Shown here in pieces: positions 35,410 to 46,763 of a DNA stretch of 64,000 nt. The number at the start of each line of letters is the position of its first letter. Position 1 is the first letter of the stretch. The notes beneath the pieces were generated by a model. That model saw only the letters and a list, made by a program, of their open reading frames with translations, was not told the DNA's origin and did no database searches. The translations under genes were made by a program, and so were the position numbers. The DNA comes from Raffaelea ambrosiae (lineage: Eukaryota; Ascomycota; Sordariomycetes; Ophiostomatales; Ophiostomataceae). The stretch is from positions 1,233,831 through 1,297,830 of the forward strand of contig PCDI01000010.1 in the NCBI GenBank assembly GCA_002778195.1. Direction: 5' to 3'.

Positions 35410-38400
35410 AACAGGCACGGTCCATGAAAGCTATCTACCGGAAGCTCCGGGGCCACGGGGCCTGCGAGCCAGCGCCTCTGGAGAGTCGGATGCCATGTAC
35501 ACAGTAGAGTCGGGACGAGTTGCAGCTTGTGAGAGACTTCTGGAAGGCATTGCGTATGTGTTTATGCGCGGATATTGCCATTTTGCTAGTAGTCTGGCTT
35601 TCGATTCAGTCTTGGGTAGCGTGCCAAGCAACCTTTTTTTTTTGTATGGAGCCTATTAGGGGTCTTTTCAGTAGCGTTCAAGAGCCTTTGGGCTCGTGCT
35701 TTTTGGCGCTCTGTCCGTTTTCCAGCATGAAGACACACCGCTGTCGGAGCTTCAGAGACGTAGTTTTTTTTTTACCTTTCCTATTCCATACCCGTACATA
35801 ACCGTTCCTTCCCTTCCCTGGCCTGCTCCGTCAGTTTGGTCTGCCAACTGCCTAGACCCAACGTGCCAGGAGGGGTCTTCTCCCAGCACGGAAGTACACC
35901 GTAGAGCCAACACGGCACGGGTCCAACACCACGAAGGTGAGAAAAACTTACAGACCTCTGTCAGTGCCGAGCGAGAGTGTATGAGTACTGGTAGAGGCGA
36001 ATCGCGGTAGGGGCGAGGGGTCGGTCGTGCCTTCTGCCCCTGGCACTAAGCTGCAAGTGGCGCCGCCTCCAGTCGCACCTTCTCGAAAGAGGGAAAGGGG
36101 CTCGGCATGTCATTGGCCCCGACAGCGTACCTTGCAGAAGATGATGCGCGCCAGGGATTTTCGGATTTTTTTCTGTCCTCCTTTTTATTCGTTTAATTCG
36201 TTTCTGGGTCTTTTGGCCCTGGGCGGTCCAGCAGGAGTCCAGAAGCAGCCCCACCGTCTCTTATGCTTCACAGAAGGGCAAAGGCACGCAAACCCACTCA
36301 TGTGCAGCCAATACAACCCATGCCGCTGTCGAGGCGGCCAGGGCCATCCCAGCACGAGGCAGGCACGACCAGCACACCAGGGCAAAAACTTAAGCAACCC
36401 CCAGCCAAGCAACGCTCCTGGCACGTCGGTCTGAAACAAAGTTAATTTCGACGGCCAGAACAGCACAGCACACAGAGAGGAAAACAAAGGCAAACACAGC
36501 GGAAAGCTTTGTTTTTCCACCAAAAAAAATTACGGCACATCACCAATTCGCCTTCACAACACGTCCCAGCTGCCAACACGCTCCTCTTCCACCCCCAGAC
36601 TCACCACCCGCAGCACACCGAGACAGCCTGCCATCCGACCAGCATGCTCTCTACAGGATTCGTGACAACGTCTCTGATTCGACCATTTCCTCCCTCTCCG
36701 TAAATCCCCACCAGGGAACAATCCCCGTCTTCGGTTGTTGTTTTTTTCGGGTACGTTCTTTTGTTCGTCAGGTTGCCTGCACGGGGTGGCCGTTTACCCC
36801 CCCCCTCTTGTCAACCGGACCTGCGTCCTGTTGTTGCCGTTGTTGGCGGTTCTGGTTGGCGGTTCTCTCCCGCCATGCCAGAGCATAGTGAAAGAGTGCA
36901 AGATTCTGGAACACTAGCTCCCTTAGTATGTCTCTCTAGTCTCGTCTTTTTTTTTTTTTTTTTTACTCGCTCTTCTTTATTTTTTTTTTCTTTTTTTTTA
37001 GTCCCTTCCTCTGGTCCCACTTCCTTCGCCTTCGTCTGTTCCTGCGCCGACGCGGCTTTGGCTTCCGGGCCTGTTGTTGGCTGAGAAATCTACTACTTTG
37101 TACGAGTATACCGTACTATCGTATGTGTGTACGAGTTCTACGAGTATTAGTATCTGGCAGAAATCAAGCTCCAAAAAACTGGGCTGTGACCATACAACAG
37201 CAAGGACCAATCCCAGTCAACCCTGCAAAGTGCGGTTCTCTCAAGATGGCCGATCCTTTCGGAACCAGCTTTATTTTTCAGCTCTTTGCCTGATGTGTCT
37301 GACCTGTATCCGCTGTATGAGTCCAAAAAAGATACAAAGTACAAAAGTACAAACTGCTGGTCGTTCGGATGGTCGTTTCAGGGTCGCCTGGCTGGCCCGC
37401 TCAAAAGGCCAGACTGACGACGCCGCCCGCCCCGGAGCAGACCAGGCGTGGGCTTGAATGGCACGCCACTGGCGAGACCCGGGTGCAACGTCAGAACCAG
37501 ACTTGGAATTTCACCGTGGGCCAGACTCCAGGATCATCAAATTCGCCTGGCTGAGCCGGCATCCTTCGGAGGCCATTTTAACGTTCCGGCTTGCTAGGAA
37601 AGCAATCCTCTTCTTTCTTTTCTCGCAAACAATACGAACAGACCGCATGCCCAACAGGCGATACAATCTTGTTGCCTTGGCTGGAACAAGGGGATGGAAT
37701 GCAAGTTGCGACTGCAAGAAAGGTACGGTGTACGAGTAGTTACTTTCCCTGTGTCGAGCCCTTGGACGAGATTGCCCACATTGTGTGGTGTGTCTTGTGT
37801 GTGTTTTTGCGGTGCTTTTGCTCGCATTCCTTTTTTGTTTACTTTTTGCTTGAATTTGTGGTGCTGTTTCGCTTTGTTTCTTCACGGGACCCCCTGATGC
37901 GCTGGCCGTCTGAAGTTGGAATGCGCCACGATCATTCTCCAACAGAGTCCAGACTGCCCAAATCCGGGGCAAACACTATGTTTCGCGAAACAAAGCGGAG
38001 ATTTGGGGTAGTAGAAACCCCAGCCAGAGCCAGCCTGAAGCCAAAAACCAGGGCACCAGAGACTCAGGTATTGAAACTGGACGCCAATAAGAACACAGGA
38101 GGGATAGATGTGTGCGTGCTCTGCAGAGTCTTGGCTCTTTGTGCGTCAGTCGCGCTTCTGACCCTTCTGGCCGAAGCATCGCTTGACAACTGTTGACATG
38201 TCTAAACATCCATTTGACATCCCTGTGGAGGCGTCCCAACTCGCAGTGGAAAGGACGCTACGGATAAGCAAGCGGCCAGCACCGAGGATCACCAGTGAGG
38301 TGCCACAGGCACAAAGAGACACTAGGACGGCACCAAGGGCGCCACAGGGGCAAACAAAAAGAACCAGAGTGCACCAAAGCTTTCGAGATGCCCGAAAAAA

Positions 38401-38850
38401 AAAGAACTTGGGATTTCTTTGTCTCTTGTCTCAGTGCCTGTCGGTTTCTTTGTTCTCCAGCGGGCAAGCTGGCCTAGGAGCAGCTGGCATCCCACACGCA
38501 CCTCCTTTAGGCCATCTTACAGCGCATCTGCTCGTATCTGGCAGCCGACCGGAGCTGACTAGTGCAAATCCTGTTTACATGAAACGACGAGCTGGACAAC
38601 GTCGAATAGGGTTAAGCAAGGTCTGTCCCGGGCAGCGCCAGAAGGCTAACTACAAAGTAGATCAACGTGTCAGCAGCTGGGAAGCTGGGAGGCGCCCCCA
38701 TCTGCAGGTGTCTGCAAGAGAGCGCAATTGACTGCTTCAGGGGTTTGCAACAGCCTGCAACAGTCTGCAAGACAGCCAAGAATCGAGGGCAGCCAGCGAA
38801 GAAGACAGCCAGCCAGCCAAGGGAACCAGCCGTGGACAGCCACCGAGGGA

Positions 38851-38910
38851 GGCCAGCCAGGAGGCCAGGAGGCCAGCCAGGAGGCCAGGAGGCCAGCCAG
38901 GAGGCCAGCC
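38851..38910. repeat. Minisatellite, 20-bp unit, three copies
   Basis: Two 10-bp words, ggccagccag and gaggccagga, alternate for 60 bases with only the last few bases diverging. Related gccag-rich sequence flanks it from 38797. Confidence 0.85.
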
Positions 38911-39484
38911 ACGATCATCCATCTTCGACTCGAAGATGAACGGACCGCCGTGCGAATCCCGGCATCTGTCCAGGTTTGCCGGCTTGGTTGTTTGTCGATT
39001 TGGAATGCCGCACGGCACAGCACATCCTGCAGATGCCATCCATCCTGCTGAAGGTGCGTGCTTACAAAGTACCCATTTCACTATGCCTCGTTTCTGTCCT
39101 GTTCCCTGTCGTTGCTTGTTTCTTCGCCTCTTCGCCTCGTCTCGCTTCGACTATTTCCACGAGTCCGGTAAGTTTCTGGGGCCCGTGGCCGTTTGTTTGG
39201 GTGACACATTGTATGCTTGCATACATACCACTACGTGCATATGCACTTTTTGCACTCACTGGCAGGAAATAAACTTGCTCGCAGCCAAGGCCAGCCCAGC
39301 AAGGTTGTCGAATCCCTCGAGGTCAAGGCGAAGGAGTCCTAGGTGCTGAGAAACCCAGACTGAAGTCCATGCGGGAGTGGAAAGTACAAGCATGTTTGCT
39401 TCGTTCTCCTATTTACAGCTCGTATTATCAGAGATATAAGCAATCATGTCTCATGTAACACCAACATACCTGCAGGATTTCGTT

Positions 39485-39486
<2 letters not shown>

Positions 39487-39515
<29 letters not shown>

Positions 39516-39527
39516 CTTTTTTTTTAC
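39487..39527. repeat. Long poly(T) tract
   Basis: A run of about 29 T, one C and then about 9-10 T. On the minus strand it reads as a poly(A) tract. Confidence 0.85.
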
Positions 39528-42500
39528 TTAATCGGTTCGTTCAGTCCACCTCAACCAGGATGTTGCTTGGCTGGCCAGCACATCTAATTGTCTTCCGCGT
39601 TCTCGCCTGCCAAGATGGACCAGATTTGGTTTTCTTTTTTCTCCGCTCGAATTGCTACTAGAAATCCTTCTCTGCACCGTGCATTTCCCTGGAGGGGTGT
39701 GAGAAATAGGGGTAAGGGATGAACTTTCGGCATCCTGAGGGAATCATTCTTTGTGGTGTATCCTGGCCAAAGCCGATGCATCCCTCCCTGAAAAGCGTTG
39801 ACTGGTTGACATTTTCTTGTCTTTCCTACCGTGTACGTTTCCTGAGTCTTGCAAGCTAGCCTTGGATGATCTAACTATCCCCCTGCATCTCCCCAGAGCT
39901 GAATGTCATCTGGACTGTTTGACTGGCTAGTCTCGTGATGAAACGCCAAAAAGGGGGTTCTTTGGGTGAACACCCGGCGGCCATCGTGACTCAGCGCTTA
40001 AACGTTTTTTCAAAAAAAAAAAAAAGAGAAGAAAAAAACGAAGAGGCACAAGGATCGAGATTGAAGATAACAGCAATCATTGTAAAAAAAAAAAAAAAAA
40101 AAAACTCCCCGGCATGTCCAGATTCCCGGTCTCCCTTCGGGGGGCGGTCTTGAATTCGGCCTCCAACGAACAGCACACTGCAACCTCGGGGTTCACCAAG
40201 GCCAGTCCTTTTGGGCGAAACAGTGTGTTTCTCGGGGAGTGCTTTTGTCGATCTGTTTCTCCCCTTTCGTTCTCCAGGTTTCTCAACTCTGCATCGTTTA
40301 CACCATGCGCCTTTTTTTTGGTGCAAATTCGGTATTTGGTTCCTTTCTCCAGTTTCTTTTCTTTTGGCTCTCAGCATTGATTTCCCTGATTCTTGCAGTT
40401 TCAGAGTCGAAAAAAGGTCTCAGAGATTGTCTTTGGATCCCTTCTCAGGACCAGATGCTCCTGTCCCTCGTTGTCTCTTGAAACTCTTGGGTTTCTCAGG
40501 CGCTCTTGAACAATTTGTCAAGATTCGTCAAGATTGGGTCAACTCGGTCTTTCTGATACAGAGTACTTCCGGTTAACCCCTTACCCCAGTCTGCTTGACT
40601 TGCCAGCTCCGTCGTCTCCTTTTTGTGATCTCACATATCTTCCCGCAGTGTAAACGAGCTGGCCACCTTCTTCCTGCTTTACAGCCACGCTGGCAAGGAC
40701 ATAGCGGCTGCGGTTGCCTTTGTTCTGCTGTAATCCTCGCTCTGCTTATACCCCCTTTTGCCAGTCGTCGAGCAAGGCACATCTGCCGGCTTGCTGCAAT
40801 GCTCCGTGGCTATTGCAGACCCTCCGCGGCGTTCCCCTCCCCCGAATGGCCCAAGCCAACCATATCTCGTTTCTCGTGTCTCGTTTGTGTTGTACTGAGA
40901 TGTCTGGTTACACTGCGTACGATAAACAGCAATTAGGAAGCAAATAAGCACGAACCTTCTTCCTCCTCTTTCGCCGTACTCGTACAAAGTGGCGTTCCTT
41001 ACATATGTAGCAAGAAAACGGAACATCGAGGGCCGGACCAGGCAAAAACTGTCCTTTTTGTAATCCCTCTTTGCATGCTTTTTTTTTCTCTGTTCATTAG
41101 AATGTGACATCACGAGGCACCTTGCAGGTTGATGCAAACCTCGCCTTCACCACCGCAGCGCCATATCCCCTTGTCTGCATGTTCGGCGTGTCTGCATATT
41201 GTGTTTGTTGTATGCGTCCATTGTGGCTGCATGCCCGTTTACAACGTAGGATATTTTCCCTCCAATACCGGAACAGCAAGAACGCCGCCAGTTTGTCTGT
41301 GTCCTGTTCCTGAGGAAAGTTGCCATTTGGCATGAACTTCGTGCTACATGTCTTGTCCAACCCAGGCAGTCATCAGAAAGGCAAAATCCAAAGATAGATC
41401 GATCACCATCACCATCGGCAGCGTCATCGGCATCACCACCACTATCACTACACACCATTCTGCTTCGACTTTCCCTTTGCATCATATTGGCTTGTATTTT
41501 TTGTTTATGCCGCCAATCAACAGCTGCTGTCGTATTGTTCCCGTGGACAGCAGAGTGACCGCGTACTTTTCTTGTGCTGCCTGTGGTGCCAACGCTTTTC
41601 ATTGCATCTGCATATACGTTTGCGTCTGCGTCAAGTTGTTCACATCCGCCTTTGGAGACAGACTGCATGCACCTCTTGTCCGATGACGCCACGAACCACA
41701 TGGGACAGACACGGGCTTGAACAGAATAAACAAATATGTGGGTTCACATGATGTAGCAAAGCATAAACTGCATGCAATTAACAGCAAGAGAGAACGAGAC
41801 CACATGATGCTCTGAGCAAGATCATATGTCTTGCCTTCGTTTTTCTTGGATGTCTGTCTCTACATGAAAACGTGGCTTGCAGATTGTCAACAGTGCTCGT
41901 TCTCGCCTGTTTTTGCCTCTTCTTGCTTTCTACCTTCCCTGCCTACGACAACTGACATCTGCCACCACAGATTTTTGACATAGAAGCCAATCCTTTTTAT
42001 TCCTTCTCCGCTGGCTTGGTCTCTTCGTATGCTTCCGGCTTTGCCAGATGCTGTGCTACCATACGTTGTCTCGCTTTTCTTTTCGCCTATCATCTGTCGA
42101 CAACACTCCCTGGTTCACGTCAGAATGACTCCTTTTCCTGTGTATCCTCTAATGGTGAGAGTATGCTTGTTCTCCTCCATACTCCTGAAGTCTTGTCTCT
42201 TGGGAGCTGAATGCACTGCCAAGTGTACCAGATCCACACCCAGCGCCGTAATATGGGAGCTTCTTGGATTGGCTCTCGCTTGCCCTGTAGGAAACAGGCT
42301 TTGCTTCCTTGGCAGTCAGGTCATGTCTTTCTCCGGGGATTTGGTCGGATGGGCGAAGACAGTCTGCCAATAGGTAATGAAGAGGGGAGGAAGGTGATGA
42401 CCGGAGGAACAATTCTCGGGATCGCCGCAGTCTTGACAGGTCATCTTGTCCGGAGGTGTTCTGTTCGCCGGACGAGCCTTTGCCACTGACTACTGACTTG

Positions 42501-42866
42501 AATTGCGTTGCCCATAGCAATGAAAAAAGGTATCGTGATAATGTATTGTAGGGGTCGTCACCTTGTTGATTTATGATTGCCTCTCTTCTTACTGTGTACA
42601 ATCCGATCTGCCGGAGATGCTCTCTCCTTCTGTGTTTTCTCACAGGCGATTGAACACTACTCGTATGCGACACGATACCAAATGTGGTCCAATTGTGGCC
42701 AGGGATGTTCAGGTTTTTGTGATAAATGCTCAATTTCCTGGCATGCTTCCTTGGAAACTGTAGTTCCTCTGGAGTTGACACCACAAATGCCCAGATAATA
42801 AGTCAAGTGCGCCCCCTCTGCACCACTTTTTCTGGAGATTCGTACAATACAACCACACAATAAATT

Positions 42867-43489
42867 TCATTCGGTCGGCACCTCCTCCCCCGTTTGGTGG
42901 TTGAATACATAGACAAAGTCATTGATTGAGCCCCGAGCCACCTCTCTGGCTGTGTTTTCACTTTGCAAGTCTCTCCCTAAGCGGGGCCTAGTTGCCACAA
43001 GCTCTTCAATACCAACAGACGTGTCGTTCGGGCTCGGCTGTACAGCTCTCTGTCTGGTTGCGTTTGACAATTGGGCTTTCAGGGAATTGATCTGACGATG
43101 CAGAAAGGCGATTTCACGCTGGTTTTCGACGGAGATGCGCTTTATGGTCCTGATCTCCGGATGACGTTGAAAAAACTTGACCAGCCATGTTCTTCCTACT
43201 GTTTTTGGTGGCCCTTCGATGGCCTGGAGAGAGTGGGCAATCTCGCGAATTTGGTGATGCGTTGGAGCACATCCCAGCTTCGCCTGAGTGATGATCCAGT
43301 CCACCAAAATAGCCTCCTGGCATGGAGAGAGGACTCGAGAGTTTTCTGCTCCTTTCCGATGCGTTTGAACGCCTCTCAGTCTGTTTCGGAGTGTATGATA
43401 GGGAAGGACGTGAAGTCTGGCAGCTTTTCATATACCCATGCCCCTTTCCACGTCATTTTCGCGCGTTCAATGTCAAGTTCCGCGTAGTT
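42867..43489 (-). mobile_element. Degraded pogo/Fot1-like transposase (CENP-B HTH only)
   Basis: An ATG at about 43495 opens a 39-codon frame beginning MPNYAELDIERA that stops at about 43377. A one-base frame change at that stop leads into LRGVQTHRKGAENS, then LSPCQEAILVDWIITQAKLG, APTHHQIREIAHSL and TWLVKFFQRHPEIRTIKRIS. This is the CENP-B/Tc5-type HTH of pogo-family (Fot1-like) transposases. The DDE catalytic domain that should follow (about 200 residues) is absent. The frame runs straight into a hydrophilic tail with NQREIAFLHRQINSLKAQLS, resembling the C-terminal tail of these transposases, and ends at 42867. I saw no terminal inverted repeats. It is a broken relic with an internal deletion and a frameshift. 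Confidence 0.7.
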
Positions 43490-43499
43490 GGGCATCGTG

Positions 43500-45309
43500 A
43501 CTGATCAGGGCAAAAATGGTTAAGAACGGGCCAGAAATGCGGTGACAGGGACGCGTTTTTGTCTAATTGGTAGAAAGAGAGTAGGGCGATTTGCGGGAGG
43601 AAAATGTGGTGCAGACGGGGTGGTGAAAAGGGGGCGCACTTGACTTACGTACAATCCACTTTAATGAAAGCTTTGGCTATGTCACACTTCAGCGCTCGCT
43701 TGTAGTCTTGTAGTCGTCAGCCTGGAAGGAGAACGTAACAGTGCTGACGTTGCCATCCCCTTGCTGCAAGGCTGTCATCTTGCCATGTACCCGGCGCTCT
43801 GTTTACTTCTTGCCCTGTGACATACAACAAAACCCCAGTCGAAATCATTTGCGGGGTGTGGAACAAATTTTAAAAGCAAAAAGGGATCGTATGTTCTGCT
43901 ATGAAAATTGCCCGGCATAGCAAGAAAAGATGAGAACTCCACAGGGTCGTGTTTCAGAGCAGGCCTTCAGCGTCTCTTTCTGGGGTGGGCGATGTGACAA
44001 AGTAAGATAATGAGAAATAACAAGAACAAAACCGATAAACTGACAAAACCACATAGCACAGAAAAGAACGATGAAACAGGAAAGAGAAATGATGTTGACC
44101 AAAAACACCGGCCAGTCCAGACGCAGGAAGCAAATGAAAAACAAACAAAGGAGTGTCATTGAAGATGGACCCAGGATAGATCTAGAGCAAATAGCATGAC
44201 AAACAAATCGGCTTTGCCACCCCAAACAACCATTCTGGCCAAGGCAATTCAATCTGAAACAGATTCTCATCTCACCGATTCCCACGTACCCCCCATTGAC
44301 CGAGATTCCCTTGAGAGCCGCAGAGAATCAAGGAAACGGGGATGTGTTTCCGATGGCATGCTACTACCTTGTATGTAGACAGGCTGAGCAGGGCTGTGGG
44401 TATGGTGATGTAGAGCGAGTCAATGGTCTGGAGGCCATGTCACTGTTCAACAGGCGACAGGCGAGAAACATATGATTACCACCTTGTGCAAAGAAGGGTC
44501 ACGATCGTTCTCGGCTACGAGAGCGCAGCACAGAAGCAAGCAGTTAACCAGAGACGCACACACACGAAAATGTTCCGGCTAATATTAGACACCAATCGCA
44601 ATGTTTACGGCTGATGTTTGGAGAAGTCCATGTTCATCAACCATGGCCACAGGTTTTCACTGCAAAAATCGTGATACTGTGATACTGGTGCGGATGAAGT
44701 CTGGGAACGCGTGCATTGTTGCCCATGTTGGACACGTTGGGCATCAAAATAAAATGCGAAGAGTCTCTCACCCGAGTTCGAGATATAACCAAGTCAACAT
44801 GCAGGAAGCCTGCCAAAGCACATCTCTCGCTATTCACTAAGCTACTCTATTCACCTCGGGCCTTTTTTATATGGATGCAAACTCTGGCGTCGTGGACCAG
44901 TGCAACATCCACTTATCGTACAGGTCGTTTACCCCGACGAACGTGATAATGGTAGCATCGTGACACTCACCAGGCCTCTTTTTCACGGGCTATTCATTCC
45001 ATAGTAATGCAATGAAATGTTCAATTTTTTTTTGGCCTTCGCTGTTTGCTTGGCTCTTTAGTTTGTAACCTACATATGTACACTTGGTGTTTCCTGTCAT
45101 CAAAACACAAAAATAATATTTCCCCGGCTCAATTCTCGTCCTCATTTGCACAAAGACATGGTTTTTTTTTTGCGTCGTCACGACCCCGTGCTGTCCTTCG
45201 CAACGAAACCAGTCTCACCACTTCTTCGTATATTGTTTGTCTCTTCCGGGTTTTTTTTTCTTGCTGTACTATGCAACGTCGTTCGTTCGACCCTTTCGCT
45301 TCGTTCCCC
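43500..45309. other. Intergenic, no gene seen
   Basis: This is 1.8 kb between the transposase relic and the complex I gene. One hydrophobic minus-strand frame (43899-44285) is probably chance. The right end is the 3' flank of the complex I gene. Confidence 0.45.
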
Positions 45310-46087
45310 TTACGGCGCCGTCGCCGCTGGTGCAGCCGGAGCAGCCTCCTTGTTGGGGATAAACGGCTTGTCGCCGAATCTGTGGTGGTGTGCGTAGACC
45401 TGGCTGGTCCGCAGGTGCACAGGTGTGCCCTTGGCGGCTTCGGGAATGACCTTTTCGAGTTTCTGGAATCAAGTCAGACAGGGAGAGGGGGCGCAAGAGC
45501 AGATTCAACAAGTCCACTCACCAGGTTCTCAAACACGCATTGGTTCAGCTTCCACTCCTCTGGCCGGCATTGCCACAGCTGCTGGTTGTTGTTGTCCAGG
45601 CATTGCCAGTGCGAGCGGAAGCTGTCGAGGCAGCTCTTGTTGATGTCGTCAATCCTGGCGGAGGCTCGTTAGCAACCAACCATACACTCCTCCTTGACGT
45701 GTGCGCCTTCTCCCGCTTCCTTTCGTCTCACGTACACGGTCCGCGCACACCGCGTAACCCTCCGGCCTTCTTTGAGGCACTCGAACTCGCCCTTGCCCGA
45801 ATTCTCCGTCTTGCATTGCATGTAGTCGTCGTTGTAGTCCCTGCACCGCGCGCCAATGAAGAAGGACGCCGACAGGAGGGGGGCCGAGCTGGCGCCAATC
45901 TCCTTGACCTTGGGTATCGAGTCCGGCAGCGGCGTCGTATCCACAAGGATCTTCTGGTTGAACCTAGAGGGAGCGTGTGTTAGCCGACGATGGGAGGGAA
46001 AAGAAAAGAGAACCCGAGAATTCCTCAAAAAAGAGCCTCAATCGCGCGAGCGCGGGAAAGTACGCACATGGGCGTCCGAGAAGCCAT
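45310..46087 (-). CDS. Complex I accessory subunit, NDUFA8 / 20.8-kDa type (twin CX9C)
   Basis: This intermembrane-space subunit of mitochondrial NADH:ubiquinone oxidoreductase is imported by the Mia40 disulfide relay. Exons 46087-46068, 45963-45736, 45654-45522 and 45462-45310 encode 177 residues. It shows two CHCH units: CRDYNDDYMQC with CLKEGRRVTRC, and CLDSFRSHWQC with CRPEEWKLNQC. All four are exact CX9C motifs. The N-terminal part carries DTTPLPDSIPKVKEIGASSAPL and the tail is Pro/Ala-rich, as in fungal members. The first exon holds only MASRTPM. It shares a 676-base divergent promoter with the nucleoporin gene. Confidence 0.93.
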
Positions 46088-46763
46088 GATGACCGTTAGT
46101 TTGCGCTCTTCAGCGGTCGGAAACGGGTTTCGTGTCGGGTGTTCGTGGGTGGGTGGGCGGGTGGTGGTGGGATGGATTGGCAGGGCGTGAGGTTTGGAGA
46201 TGATGTGGAAAGCTCTCCCGGCTTTTTTGGGTAACCGGAACTGCACGGTGAGCCGACTGGGTCAGCAGGCAATTCTGCAGATTGATTGGTTGTCCGTTCA
46301 CCTTGAAGGGCCTCGGTGAACAGCCAATGATAGTCGTGCTCAGCCTGAGCTAGGTGAGCGAGCTGGACCCACATATTTTCCAACTCTCCTAGCAATTCTT
46401 TTGTGACCCTGAGAAGGACCCAGGCGCGTCTTCCAGCCATTTTTGCTTGCTTGCCTGGTTGCCATACTATCTTTCCAACCAGCCCACGACGACACACAGC
46501 CCGATCTCTGGTGGTGCATAGCGGAGTCGCATACCCGATATTGATCGTTTAGCCCAATACAAAAGCCAGAGAGTTCAGATCGCGTATCGGCCAGCAACAA
46601 GCTCGCACAAGCTGAGCTTCCTGGTTTTTTTTTTTGTTTCTTTTTTGTTTTCGCGACATCTAGCAGAAGAACAGCTATCCACAGCAACGACCTGCCCCGA
46701 TCGCAATTCGTACACTCTGCAGCCTCGTCATCCAGTGATTGCAAGGCTACATAAACAACAAAC
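46088..46763. promoter_or_regulatory. Divergent promoter, complex I subunit (-) and NUP57 (+)
   Basis: The two start codons are 676 bases apart, pointing outward. ATTGG/CCAAT words occur near 46280 and 46322, usable by a CCAAT-binding complex; this is inference. Confidence 0.5.

Larger units (their letters stand above)
33597..42866. other. 9.3-kb gene-poor region
   Basis: No open frame here looks like a conserved protein on either strand. The region carries many homopolymer and simple repeats and recurring GTACGAGTA/TACTCGTAC words. It also has a 10-bp tandem repeat (35380-35409) and a 20-bp minisatellite (38851-38910). Runs of T (39487-39527) and A (40007-40024, 40083-40104) are present. 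The first kilobase or so should hold the promoter of the PRY1-like gene. Non-coding transcripts cannot be judged from sequence alone. Confidence 0.5.

Noticed and set aside
38183..38731. 182-residue plus-strand frame in the gene desert
   Set aside because: No recognisable motif; rich in Arg/Ala/Gln from simple sequence.
39487..40104. Poly(T)/poly(A) tracts as tails of LINE or SINE insertions
   Set aside because: No target-site duplication, reverse transcriptase or Pol III box was found nearby; homopolymer runs are common across this window.
42149..42784. 211-residue minus-strand frame in the gene desert
   Set aside because: No domain, no conserved-looking block and random composition. I could not support it as a gene.
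33597..42866. Gene desert as Starship cargo or RIP-degraded transposon island
   Set aside because: No captain, reverse transcriptase or transposase remains inside it, and the sequence is not markedly AT-rich, so I keep it as unexplained.
43899..44285. Hydrophobic minus-strand frame that could suggest a membrane protein
   Set aside because: The hydrophobic residues arise from a T-rich stretch; there is no family resemblance and no flanking splice support.
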